A model generated the notes under the pieces. The model did no database searches, was not told the DNA's origin, and saw nothing but the letters and a program-made list of their open reading frames with translations. Positions 1 to 7,664 of a stretch of 16,648 nt of DNA are shown piece after piece. The DNA comes from Nitrospinae bacterium CG22_combo_CG10-13_8_21_14_all_47_10 (GTDB lineage: Bacteria; Nitrospinota; Nitrospinia; Nitrospinales; VA-1): positions 1 to 16,648 of the forward strand of contig PCTK01000105.1 in NCBI GenBank assembly GCA_002786505.1, written 5' to 3'. Position numbers and translations under genes: made by a program. Positions within the stretch are counted from its first letter, which is position 1, and each line of letters begins with the position of its first letter.

Positions 1-183
1 CGGGAATCCGCTTCCGGTTCCAGCATAAGAGGATTGAGTCCCATCTCTGAACAACATGCCCGAAAAAAAGGCGCTACCGATAAAAGCATTCAAGCTGTTA
101 AAGATATGGAAACGTTTAAAGTTCGGCCCGAAGAACTGGACCGGTTTCTGGAAGAAGGAAAACTGGGTGAATATTCCCAATAA
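1..183 (+). CDS. C-terminal end of an unrecognised protein (partial at window start)
   Basis: An open frame enters from the left edge and ends at a TAA at 181-183, giving 60 residues. It runs from RESASGSSIRGLSPISEQ to a charged tail ending LGEYSQ. The tail is rich in Lys and Glu and looks helical (KAVKDMETFKV-like, then RPEELDRFLEEGKL). No family is recognised. The next gene starts only 9 bases after this stop in the same direction, so the two are probably co-transcribed. The start codon and most of the protein lie outside the window, so no function can be given. Confidence 0.5.
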   Translation, partial: RESASGSSIRGLSPISEQHARKKGATDKSIQAVKDMETFKVRPEELDRFLEEGKLGEYSQ

Positions 184-192
184 ATATCTGCC

Positions 193-1209
193 ATGCACAA
201 AAATAATTTAAAAATTTTCGGATTCAGTTTTTTCTGTCTCGGGCTCTTCGGACTTTTGACTTACGCAGACCCTTCCTACTCCTTTGACTTGGGCCGGATA
301 CTCAAGGATGTGGAGAAGTCGACCCAACCTCAACCCAAAAAGGAAGAATTGGACATTAAAGTTCAGGAGCCTGAGTCAACGACTCCAAAACAAAGTACCG
401 ATGATGGCGGAGTGATCGGTTTGGGCCAGTCGTTGGGTATTTTTGATAAAAAAACCTCCAACATTCTCAAACAAAGCGTGAATACCCTTCAAGCCCTTCA
501 ACCCATTGGCTATGAAGAAGAAAAGGCCATTGGCGGAAGACTTGCCGTGGAAGTATTCGGCCGGTATGGGGGTGCGTATCAGGACCCCGAGTTGCTTCGC
601 TATATCAATCTGGTAGGGCAAGCTGTTGCGGATGTTTCGAACCGCCCGGATATCGATTACCATTTTGCGATTTTAAACACCGAGCAGACCAACGCATTCG
701 CGACCCCGGGGGGCTATGTCTTCGTCAGCATTGGCTTATTAAGAATGATTGAAAACGAGGCACAATTGGCCGGTGTGCTGGCGCATGAAGTCGCGCATAT
801 CAGCCAAAAACATGCCCTGCAAACTTTGGAACGGAGCAGGAGTTTGCAAGGAGTCAGTTCCCTGACGCTCGCAGTAATGGATAAAAATCCTGGCATGTTT
901 GATAAGTTGATCGACGAAGTGTCAAACATCCTGTTCACCAAGGGGTTGGATAAAAACCTGGAATTCGAGGCAGATAAGTACGGGCGAGAATTTGCCTACC
1001 GCATGGGCTACTACCCAGGAGGGTTGCAGGACTTTATTTATAAATTGGGCAAAAGCGCGGCAGGAGGCGAGTCCATTTTCATGAGCACCCACCCTTCAAC
1101 AAACGAGCGTTACAGCATATTGAAAAATTCCTGGAGCCGCTATCAGAAGACCGCCCTCTACCCCGTACTGGAGAAACGACTCCTGTCCGCATTGAAAAGG
1201 CTCAATTAA
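193..1209 (+). CDS. M48 family zinc metalloprotease, secreted/periplasmic (BepA/LoiP-like)
   Basis: A 338-residue protein with an N-terminal hydrophobic signal segment (about residues 8-23; possible cleavage after TYA at 23-25). A low-complexity Pro/Lys/Glu linker (about 40-72) precedes the peptidase domain (about 100-310). The zinc motif HEVAH is at 198-202, with the catalytic Glu at 199. The third ligand is probably Glu257 in EFEAD (257-261), the usual M48 downstream motif. STHPSTNER (298-306) is the conserved region near the C-terminus of the domain. There is no lipobox Cys, so a soluble periplasmic enzyme is more likely than a lipoprotein. Known family members degrade misfolded outer-membrane or periplasmic proteins; that role is inferred here. 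There are no TPR repeats, unlike full-length BepA. The ribosome binding site is weak. It sits 9 bases after the preceding gene and 2 bases before the next, consistent with an operon. Confidence 0.9.
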   Translation: MHKNNLKIFGFSFFCLGLFGLLTYADPSYSFDLGRILKDVEKSTQPQPKKEELDIKVQEPESTTPKQSTDDGGVIGLGQSLGIFDKKTSNILKQSVNTLQALQPIGYEEEKAIGGRLAVEVFGRYGGAYQDPELLRYINLVGQAVADVSNRPDIDYHFAILNTEQTNAFATPGGYVFVSIGLLRMIENEAQLAGVLAHEVAHISQKHALQTLERSRSLQGVSSLTLAVMDKNPGMFDKLIDEVSNILFTKGLDKNLEFEADKYGREFAYRMGYYPGGLQDFIYKLGKSAAGGESIFMSTHPSTNERYSILKNSWSRYQKTALYPVLEKRLLSALKRLN

Positions 1210-1211
1210 TC

Positions 1212-1688
1212 ATGAAGCAGAATTCAATTTTCCGGGATGAATTGCCGGGAGAAAAAAAGAGCATCATTAACCTGTTGATGACCGGCTACATCGTGGTCAT
1301 TTCCTGCCTGGGGTATGCGGCCTTCTTTCTCTATGTTCAGCTTGGGCAAATTGAGAGGATTGTGGGAACCATGGACACGCAGACTTTGGCTCCCGATCAA
1401 ATGGAATTGTTAAAAAGCCGGGTCATTCGTAGCGCCGGACAATTAAAAAATGAGATGATTGGAATGGCCATTGTCGGAAGCCTGGTTTCAATCATTGGCG
1501 GATTTTACACCGTCAGCATGATTATCAGGCCCTTGAAAAAACTGGTGCGGTTTGCGGAGGAGAAAGGGACGACCGAGCTTCCCGAAATCAAGTCCAATAC
1601 CGAAATCAAGCAGTTGGCAACTGCCATCACGCAATTAACAGAAAGTTTGAATCAGCCTCCTCCCGCAGAAAAAGAGCTATCTTCCTGA
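1212..1688 (+). CDS. Two-helix membrane protein with a HAMP-like segment and no output domain
   Basis: A 158-residue protein. Two hydrophobic helices are visible at about 18-42 and 82-105, separated by a short, probably periplasmic, loop of about 40 residues. After helix 2 comes IIRPLKKLVRFAEE (104-117), then a second amphipathic stretch, EIKQLATAITQLTESL (131-146). The proline after the membrane helix and the two amphipathic helices joined by a short connector are the layout of a HAMP signal-relay domain. The protein ends about 10 residues later, so no kinase, cyclase or methyl-accepting domain follows. It starts 2 bases after the M48 protease stop, so translation is probably coupled. The HAMP call is by pattern only. 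It could be a small regulator or partner of the protease, but that is inference. Confidence 0.75.
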   Translation: MKQNSIFRDELPGEKKSIINLLMTGYIVVISCLGYAAFFLYVQLGQIERIVGTMDTQTLAPDQMELLKSRVIRSAGQLKNEMIGMAIVGSLVSIIGGFYTVSMIIRPLKKLVRFAEEKGTTELPEIKSNTEIKQLATAITQLTESLNQPPPAEKELSS

Positions 1689-1710
1689 GCAGACAAAAAA
1701 ACCTTTTGGC

Positions 1711-2484
1711 TTAAAAGCCGTTGTAGTCCATTACCTTTGCGCTCAATTCGTCGTCAAAGGAAAATATCTCCCTCCTGGGAATGCCTACTTCCTCCAATAA
1801 CGCGTCATAGTATTTAAAGGCCAATATTTCTTTCAAACGCAGGACCGCCTTCTGGATCTCCTCTGGAGACTGGGTAATTGGCACCAAGTCGTTGCAAAGC
1901 AATTCTACGGGAAGAGGTTTATTAGAAAGCCGGGCCATGAAGGTTGAAATTCTGGAAACCTCCAGATCGCGCCGGAAAATCTTCCTGTCGGTTATTTCCA
2001 TTTTTATATACTTCACGCATTTTTCGTGAAGAATGAGCCTTTGCTTCCAGGGTTCAGTTTTTTTCCACTGCTCAAACCGCAATTTAACAGGTTGCTCTTG
2101 TTTTAACCGATGTATTTCGTCCATCCGGGACTGATAATTTTTTTGGAAAGCTTTTCGGACCTCGACCCTGTTCAGCAATTCGTCATCGTAATATTTTTCA
2201 TGGAACTTTTTATCCGCTTTCCTTTTTTCTTTCCATTTTTCATAACGCAGGGTGATCACTTCCTCGCGGGTCATGGATTGAATTTCCCGGTAGAGAGTAT
2301 GAGCCTTTTTAATATGAACAGACGTTGCCTCTTCGACCATTTTTGCGTATTTTTCAGGATTCCTTTCCTCCAATTCCGCCAAAACGGGTTTGAACTCTTC
2401 CCAACGAAGATTGGCTTGCCATCCGCCAAAAACCAGTCCGCCAAAAATCATCCACTTGATGATCCTTTTTATGGTTTTTTTCAT
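1711..2484 (-). CDS. Hypothetical membrane-anchored, highly charged protein with LR[WYF]E repeats
   Basis: A 257-residue protein of no recognised family. A short basic start (MKKTIKRIIK) leads into one hydrophobic segment at about 10-22, so it is probably a signal anchor with the bulk of the protein outside the cytoplasm. The rest is rich in Lys, Glu and Arg and predicted helical by eye. Three related motifs are visible: LRWEEFK (26-32), LRYEKWK (79-85) and LRFEQWK (135-141). The last two lie in longer similar stretches 56 residues apart (68-86 and 124-142). The C-terminal part (about 180-257) is less charged and may be a separate domain. The gene converges on the HAMP-like gene with 22 bases between stop codons. 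No clear ribosome binding site precedes the ATG. Confidence 0.7.
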   Translation of the reverse strand: MKKTIKRIIKWMIFGGLVFGGWQANLRWEEFKPVLAELEERNPEKYAKMVEEATSVHIKKAHTLYREIQSMTREEVITLRYEKWKEKRKADKKFHEKYYDDELLNRVEVRKAFQKNYQSRMDEIHRLKQEQPVKLRFEQWKKTEPWKQRLILHEKCVKYIKMEITDRKIFRRDLEVSRISTFMARLSNKPLPVELLCNDLVPITQSPEEIQKAVLRLKEILAFKYYDALLEEVGIPRREIFSFDDELSAKVMDYNGF

Positions 2485-2553
2485 AGTTTATTCGACTCGG
2501 TTGAAAATGGGTTTGTCATCCTTGAGCATTTTGTCAAAAGGATCAAACCCTAG

Positions 2554-2739
2554 CCGGTATATTGCATGAGTAGATTAGTAAGGTAAGGACTTCATCCATA
2601 ATAATCCCCCTCATCCTAACCTTCTCCCTCCAGGGGAGAAGGGACTTTTTGCTTCCTCTCCCTTGAAGGGAGAGGATGAGGTGAGGGTGGTTTAATAATA
2701 CTTTCAGCCCGAACATGGGATTACTCATGCAATATGCGG
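2554..2739. repeat. Non-coding inverted-repeat element (MITE-like), about 186 bp
   Basis: The ends carry perfect 14-bp inverted arms, ATATTGCATGAGTA at 2559-2572 and its complement at 2722-2735. The match extends imperfectly to CCG at the left edge and CGG at the right edge. Inside are two further palindromes, one C-rich then G-rich unit followed by a related unit in the opposite orientation. There is no coding capacity. No exact target-site duplication can be seen, so mobility is unproven. Confidence 0.55.
2620..2675. repeat. Paired hairpins inside the 2554-2739 element
   Basis: Hairpin 1 is CCTTCTCCC (2620-2628) pairing with GGGAGAAGG (2634-2642), a 9-bp stem with a 5-base loop. Hairpin 2 is CCTCTCCC (2655-2662) pairing with GGGAGAGG (2668-2675), an 8-bp stem with a 5-base loop. 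Outer sequences CCTCATCCT and AGGATGAGG also pair across both. The CCCTCATCC...CTCTCCC style resembles dispersed intergenic palindromes common in environmental bacterial genomes. Confidence 0.65.
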
Positions 2740-2876
2740 AATAGTAACTTATCGGATTTTCGTGGGAAACTGTTTAGCCTCAGACTATCACAGGATGTGT
2801 GTCGATGTCGCGTCTGCGCAAGAATGGGGAGGATATATCAGGGTTTTTCAGGTGATACAGAAACAGGGAGGTTTTC

Positions 2877-4427
2877 TTAATGCTTGAAATGACGGATGCC
2901 GGTAAATACCATCGCTATATTGTGCTCGTTAGCCGCTCGCAAAACTTCTTCGTCCCGAATGGAACCCCCAGGAGAAATAATGGAAGTAACACCATTTTTA
3001 GCGGCCTCGTCAATGGAGTCCCGGAACGGGAAAAACGCATCAGAAGCCATGACAGCTCCCTGCAAAGGCTTGCATGCTTTCTCAACCGCGAGGCGGGCAG
3101 AGTCAACCCGGCTCATTTGCCCCGCTCCAATACCAAGAATTTCCCGATCTTTAGCATAAACAATGGCATTGGACTTAACATGTTTGGCCACGATCCAGGC
3201 AAATTTCATATCTTCCATTTCCCGGTCATCAGGTTTTTTTTCGCTCACCACCTTGAGTTGGTCTTCAACGTAGGTTAACGAATCCTGACTTTGAATCAAT
3301 AGTCCACCGCCAATTCGCTTCAAATCAAATTTTTCAGTATCCGCTGAAGAGCCCATTGTCGGCATTTGCATAAGCCGGACATTTTTTTTCGTGGCAAATA
3401 ACTTCAAAGCTCCTGGGTCAAAACCGGGGGCAACAACGGCTTCGACAAAGTTTTTAGCAATTTCCTCCGCCGTCTCGGCAGTAACCGGTCGATTGAACCC
3501 AAGAATTCCTCCAAATGCAGATACCGGGTCCACCTCGCGGGCAACAATAAATGTTTTCAATTGGTCCTCACCCTGCGCCACACCACAGGGGTTCGTATGC
3601 TTAATAATAGCCACAGCACCCTGATCAAATTCCTTGACCAACTCCCAGGCCGCATTCAAATCTATAAAATTATTAAAAGAGAGTTCCTTCCCTTGAAGCT
3701 GTTGGGCAGAAACAATCTCTGACGGTAAAGGAGAGCTTTCTTTATACAATGCGGCGGACTGGTGCGGGTTTTCCCCATAGCGCAGTTCTTGCATTTTCTC
3801 AAACGGCTGGTTGAACAGCGGGGGAAAACCAGACTCTTCCTGCCATTTCCCTGTCAAATATGCGGCGATCAAAGAATCATAACGGGCCGTGTGCGCAAAG
3901 GCATCCCGGCACAATCGTCTGCGTGTCTCAAGAGTCACGGCTCCGGCCTTTATTTCCAGTAAAACCAGGTTGTATTCGGCCGGGTTCACCACCACTACCA
4001 CATCCTTGGAGTTTTTCGCCGCCGACCTGACCATCGCCGGACCACCAATATCGATATTCTCAATGGCAGTTTCCAAAGAGCAATCCTTTTGTGCTACCGT
4101 TTGCTCAAACGGATACAGGTTGATCACCACCAAGTCGATCGGCCGGATTCCGTGATCCTCCATTGCCTTGACATGCTCCGGCACATCCCTGCGTGCCAGA
4201 ATCCCGCCGTGAACCCTGGGGTGAAGCGTCTTGATTCTGCCATCCATCATTTCAGGAAAACCGGTATAGTCGGATACCTGAATTACAGGAACTCCGCCTT
4301 TACGCAACAAGTCTGCCGTGCCGCCGGTGGAAAGTATCTCAACCCCGGATTTTTGAAGCTCGGTTGCAAACTCCAAAATACCGGTTTTATCCGATACGCT
4401 TATCAATGCCCGTTGTATGGGTTTCAT
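2877..4427 (-). CDS. purH: Bifunctional AICAR formyltransferase / IMP cyclohydrolase PurH
   Basis: Catalyses the last two steps of de novo purine synthesis: formyl transfer from 10-formyl-THF to AICAR, then ring closure to IMP. It acts in the cytoplasm. The protein is 516 residues, normal for the family. The N-terminal MGS-like cyclohydrolase domain shows STGGTA (33-38) and KTLHPRVHGGIL (66-77). The C-terminal transformylase domain shows RYGENPHQ (216-223), FNNFIDLNAAWEL (251-263) and IIKHTNPCG (274-282), which carries the catalytic Lys-His pair at 276-277. The frame opens at a TTG directly before the ATG (4428-4430). I chose the ATG at 4427 because family members start close to this position, though neither start has a clear ribosome binding site. 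A small ORF ends 21 bases upstream in the same direction and may be co-transcribed or coupled. Confidence 0.97.
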   Translation of the reverse strand: MKPIQRALISVSDKTGILEFATELQKSGVEILSTGGTADLLRKGGVPVIQVSDYTGFPEMMDGRIKTLHPRVHGGILARRDVPEHVKAMEDHGIRPIDLVVINLYPFEQTVAQKDCSLETAIENIDIGGPAMVRSAAKNSKDVVVVVNPAEYNLVLLEIKAGAVTLETRRRLCRDAFAHTARYDSLIAAYLTGKWQEESGFPPLFNQPFEKMQELRYGENPHQSAALYKESSPLPSEIVSAQQLQGKELSFNNFIDLNAAWELVKEFDQGAVAIIKHTNPCGVAQGEDQLKTFIVAREVDPVSAFGGILGFNRPVTAETAEEIAKNFVEAVVAPGFDPGALKLFATKKNVRLMQMPTMGSSADTEKFDLKRIGGGLLIQSQDSLTYVEDQLKVVSEKKPDDREMEDMKFAWIVAKHVKSNAIVYAKDREILGIGAGQMSRVDSARLAVEKACKPLQGAVMASDAFFPFRDSIDEAAKNGVTSIISPGGSIRDEEVLRAANEHNIAMVFTGIRHFKH

Positions 4428-4448
4428 CAAAATAAGGGAAACATTAAG

Positions 4449-4613
4449 TTATTGAGGAAGTTTTCTTTTTGGGGCCTGAGACTTCGTTATCAGAAAACCT
4501 GGGGTCAGTGCGCTAATCAGCTTCAATAACCAGACCGGAAAAGAGCCGTAGGACTCCCAAAGCGCGGGTTCTTTTTTCTGGGGTGGGGAAACAGTTTTTT
4601 GGGGATCGGGCAT
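4449..4613 (-). CDS. Small 54-residue ORF directly upstream of purH
   Basis: The ATG at 4611-4613 is preceded by GGAGAGGTGAGTG, a strong Shine-Dalgarno sequence at good spacing, which is better than the one at purH. The product starts MPDPQKTVSPPQKKEPALWE. It has a Pro/Lys-rich N-terminus, a hydrophobic middle (FPVWLLKLISALTPGFLI, about 25-42) and a basic tail ending KRKLPQ. The middle could be a short membrane or amphipathic helix. The stop lies 21 bases before the purH ATG. No homologue is recognised. It may be a real small protein or a leader ORF that affects purH translation. The evidence is the ribosome binding site and position only. Confidence 0.55.
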   Translation of the reverse strand: MPDPQKTVSPPQKKEPALWESYGSFPVWLLKLISALTPGFLITKSQAPKRKLPQ

Positions 4614-4764
4614 CACTCACCTCTCCAAATTAAAGGATTCTGAATACAAATGAAGTGCGAAGTCTACACTTTTTCAACCCAATTTAAAATAAAAATTCTC
4701 ATCGGCAAATCCACAGCCATAGCTCTGATTGTCAGGAAAAAGGAATTGCCGTCTAAAAAAACAC

Positions 4765-6555
4765 CTATCTTCCATCCCCGTCAACCAGCAAAAGGCCCTG
4801 CGTGTATTTCCAGTCAATAGGTCGAGAAAGATCCAGACTGCCGAACTGAGCTTCAAGATTTTCAGCGCATTCCTGAAGCAGGCCCTGCAAACACTTCTTA
4901 TCTGAATCCGTCCAGGCCATAGGCGCATTGAGCAATTCCTGCTCAAAGGCCGCAAAGAGGTCTTCATTGCACTGCTTTGCCTCATCCCGAAAAATTCCTG
5001 GCAAAAAAATCATTTCCAGAAAACTCTTTGCGGCCACATCTGCAAGCGGTTCACAGGATAACCGACGAAATAAGACATATTGCGCCAACGCCGTGGTCAG
5101 CAAACTTAACAAGTTAATGGATTCCTGGGTTTCCGCGTCCTCACTTTGACTTTTTAGAGACAGAAACATTGCTTCGCTCAAGCCTAACCCCTGTTTGGCA
5201 AAACGGCTATAGAATTTCCACCGGGTTAAAAAATCATTCACAACCCTGACATCCTTCACCGAATTCAGATCACGCCAATTGAAGGAATCCTGATTTTTTT
5301 CCACCACCTGGGGAAATCGAAAAACTAAAGCTCCCAGCTTTTCCTTATCCCCGGCCGAAATAAAATGTTCAATATAGGAACCATTCTCGTTGATGAAAAC
5401 ACTTGCCGCGGATCGGATCTGCCTTAATTGTTCATAACCCACCTGGAAAAAGGACTGCATCCAAACCTGGCTCAACAAGGCCACGCCTTTTTTCAGATCA
5501 CTTTCTGCCCCCAGCTCCAGACCTATGTTTATATACCCCAAAGCTTTTTTAAGAGCTCGTTGACGAACATCCCTGGATGACAGTTCATACCCATCTGCAA
5601 CAATGACCTTATTAGCCAGACAAACCAGTTCCCAACGCAAAGCTTCAAAGCGGTTTTCGTCTTTCAGGTTAGCAAGGCATTGGCTAAAAAAAAGAGCCTC
5701 ATCCAAATGAGCCAGAGGATATCGCGGAGAAAATCCAAGCGGGCTTGAGGGAAGCTCTTCCTGCGCGGGTAGTTTTAACTTTAAAATTTCCGGGTCCAAA
5801 CGGCTATATATACCAATCGCCTCGTCGAACTCAGGAATACCCCGTTCACCAGCGCGATTCACTCGCCACTGATATGCCCTCTCCACGGTAAGAGTAACGG
5901 GATACCAGATCACCGCTTCCAGCAGGTTGTAAAGGAGGTTTTGATCCCTTTCATGTAGTAAAAGCAGGAGTTTTTTAATTGCCTTGCTGTTTTCAACCTG
6001 GAAAAAAATATCATAGACTCCATCAAGGGAAAAATGTTCAAGTCCTTCCACCCCTTCGTAGGAGTTGGTCATTTCGTCCTCCTTAAAAACTTTAAAGAAG
6101 GCTTGAAAAAGCACTACTTTTTGGTCGAAATCCTCACTCAAGAACCAATCCAGGGTTGCAGGGTCCTGACATTGATCCAGCAAAACCATCCAATCCAATG
6201 CCTGCTTAGGCTGAAATTTGTCTCCCTGCCACCATTCCACATCAAAAATATATTGCAGTTGGTCTGGCGAAATCATGGAAATAATCAGAAGAGAATCTTC
6301 TTTTCCAACCTCCTTAATCAAATTATAGACCTCTTCTACGGGAAGAGACTGTGTCACCTCAACCGCTTTTTCAGAAAGCATGAGAATCTTCTGTTGTAAA
6401 TGAGGGTCAAGACCAAGGATGCAGGACACCTGCTCTTCCACCGACAGGCCAGACAAAATATCTTCCACCTTACGTGGCTGGGTTTTCACCCACTCCTCGG
6501 GAAATGGCAAGCCCCGCCCGACATGCGAATTTTCTTTATCAATTTTATCAATCAT
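4765..6555 (-). CDS. DUF6178-like protein of unknown function
   Basis: A 596-residue, probably cytoplasmic protein with no signal peptide or obvious membrane helix. The N-terminal part has a pattern I associate with DUF6178 proteins of deltaproteobacteria and relatives: ILSGLSVEEQV (33-43), LPVEEVYNLIKEVGKED (71-87), then SPDQLQYIFDVEWW (96-109) and a QALDWMVLLDQC segment. The rest is mainly helical by eye and rich in Leu, Glu and Phe, without catalytic motifs I can identify. The family assignment is from memory of the pattern, not a search. It starts 30 bases downstream of pgeF on the same strand, so the two are probably co-transcribed. The ATG has an AT-rich upstream region without a clear ribosome binding site. 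Confidence 0.75.
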   Translation of the reverse strand: MIDKIDKENSHVGRGLPFPEEWVKTQPRKVEDILSGLSVEEQVSCILGLDPHLQQKILMLSEKAVEVTQSLPVEEVYNLIKEVGKEDSLLIISMISPDQLQYIFDVEWWQGDKFQPKQALDWMVLLDQCQDPATLDWFLSEDFDQKVVLFQAFFKVFKEDEMTNSYEGVEGLEHFSLDGVYDIFFQVENSKAIKKLLLLLHERDQNLLYNLLEAVIWYPVTLTVERAYQWRVNRAGERGIPEFDEAIGIYSRLDPEILKLKLPAQEELPSSPLGFSPRYPLAHLDEALFFSQCLANLKDENRFEALRWELVCLANKVIVADGYELSSRDVRQRALKKALGYINIGLELGAESDLKKGVALLSQVWMQSFFQVGYEQLRQIRSAASVFINENGSYIEHFISAGDKEKLGALVFRFPQVVEKNQDSFNWRDLNSVKDVRVVNDFLTRWKFYSRFAKQGLGLSEAMFLSLKSQSEDAETQESINLLSLLTTALAQYVLFRRLSCEPLADVAAKSFLEMIFLPGIFRDEAKQCNEDLFAAFEQELLNAPMAWTDSDKKCLQGLLQECAENLEAQFGSLDLSRPIDWKYTQGLLLVDGDGR

Positions 6556-6585
6556 AATTTTAAAATTAAAAAAACTAAAAGTACT

Positions 6586-7365
6586 TCATGGACGCAACAT
6601 GATGGTTGTAAGGATTCTTCCCGTCTCACCCTCGCGTCGATAGGAATAAAGGTTTCTGGTAGAACAACAAGTACAATGCCCCATCGAAAAAATATTTTCC
6701 GGTAAAAGACCGGCCTTTTCAGCTTCCATTTTGTTTACCGCGATCAAATCCAAAAAGCATTTACCAGGCGGACCGGACCGGAACCAATTTATTTCATCAG
6801 GAAACGATTCTTTAAAAGGTTGAACACAGTCCTCACCCACTTCATAACAACATTTTCCTATTGCAGGTCCAAAGCCCACCACCACCTCTTCGGGATGAGA
6901 TCCATACACCCGGACCATCTCCCTAACTACCTTAAAAACAATACCTTTTGCAGACCCCAGTCTTCCAGCATGAATGGCTCCAATCACTTTCAATCTAGGA
7001 TCATAAACCAAAATGGGGAGACAATCTGCAGTAAAGATTCCGATAGGCTTTCCAGAAATTTGAGTCAATAAAGCATCGGCTGGAACTTTTCCGACCTCAC
7101 TAAACTCTAGAGCGGGGTCATCCAGTATGAAAATATTATCGCCATGAACCTGATTGACCAAAAACAGGCTTTGGTTTTCGATTCCTATGAATTTTAAAAA
7201 CCATTTCACATGCTCTTTTGTTTTTTCAGAATTATCATTACCCCGGTCAAAAAGTTCTTCAACTTCACCTTGATCGTTTTTAAAGTAACGGGGGCTGACA
7301 GCGTGAACCAGTTCAGGAAATGTTTCAAACTCATCAAATCTCAATTTTTCCAGTCCACTATCCAT
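6586..7365 (-). CDS. pgeF: Peptidoglycan editing factor PgeF (YfiH/DUF152, multicopper-oxidase-fold family)
   Basis: A 259-residue protein of normal family length. Members bind zinc and act on purine nucleosides. In E. coli the protein prevents misincorporation of serine in place of alanine in peptidoglycan precursors. The expected metal ligands are visible: His74 in NQVHGD, Cys115 in TADCLPIL and His132 in HAGRLGSAKGI. GFGPAIGKCCYEVG (164-177) and the C-terminal HCTCCSTRNLYSYRREGETGR are also typical. The HAG motif is followed by RLG rather than the commoner WRG or WKG. The DUF6178-like gene follows 30 bases downstream. Upstream, an AT-rich region has a possible -10 (TATACT on the minus strand at 7417-7422) without a good -35, so the promoter is unclear. 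Confidence 0.93.
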   Translation of the reverse strand: MDSGLEKLRFDEFETFPELVHAVSPRYFKNDQGEVEELFDRGNDNSEKTKEHVKWFLKFIGIENQSLFLVNQVHGDNIFILDDPALEFSEVGKVPADALLTQISGKPIGIFTADCLPILVYDPRLKVIGAIHAGRLGSAKGIVFKVVREMVRVYGSHPEEVVVGFGPAIGKCCYEVGEDCVQPFKESFPDEINWFRSGPPGKCFLDLIAVNKMEAEKAGLLPENIFSMGHCTCCSTRNLYSYRREGETGRILTTIMLRP

Positions 7366-7578
7366 AAAATTTTAATTATTTTTTCAAACCCATTAAAGTA
7401 TTCAGCAAACAAAATCAGTATACTCGCAAAAAACTAAAAAAACTAAGAAAGGTATTTGCCCCTTTATTCATGCGGGTTTTACGAGGCTTGATAAAAACAG
7501 ACTGTGCCGGATCCGCATCCACCTTTTCAATAGTCAATTAATAGCCACTCTGAAACATTAATTTTTCTTAATATTCGC

Positions 7579-7606
7579 TTGACATCAAACGCTTATCGCA
7601 TAAAAT
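7579..7606 (+). promoter_or_regulatory. Sigma70-type promoter of the lysine-repeat gene
   Basis: A perfect -35 TTGACA (7579-7584) is followed after 16 bases by -10 TAAAAT (7601-7606, five of six matches to consensus). Transcription should start near 7612-7614, which places the hairpin at 7612-7641 at the very 5' end of the mRNA. Confidence 0.75.
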
Positions 7607-7611
7607 GATAA

Positions 7612-7641
7612 TCGGTATTTGGGCGCTGAAACGAATACCGA
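7612..7641 (+). promoter_or_regulatory. 5'-end hairpin in the leader of the lysine-repeat mRNA
   Basis: TCGGTATT (7612-7619) pairs perfectly with AATACCGA (7634-7641), and a T-G wobble pair at 7620/7633 can extend the stem. The loop is GGGCGCTGAAAC (7621-7632). The stem ends 10 bases before the Shine-Dalgarno sequence. The loop plus closing bases are exactly complementary to 7920-7935 beyond the gene. It may stabilise the mRNA or control translation; this is inference. Confidence 0.6.
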
Positions 7642-7664
7642 ATGATGTAAGAAAGGAGATCTTG

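Larger units (their letters stand above)
2485..2876. other. Gene-free stretch between purH and the hypothetical gene
   Basis: This 392-base interval contains the inverted-repeat element at 2554-2739, described separately. The remaining parts (2485-2553 and 2740-2876) show no convincing ORF, RNA gene or clear terminator. Short open frames here run through the palindromic repeats and look like chance translations. Confidence 0.6.

Noticed and set aside
1689..1720. Possible bidirectional terminator between the convergent genes (GGCTTAAAAGCC near a run of A)
   Set aside because: The stem is only 5 bp with a 2-base loop and overlaps the stop codon of the minus-strand gene, too weak to call.
2543..2728. 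61-codon minus-strand frame
   Set aside because: It lies entirely inside the inverted-repeat element and its codons follow the hairpin sequences.
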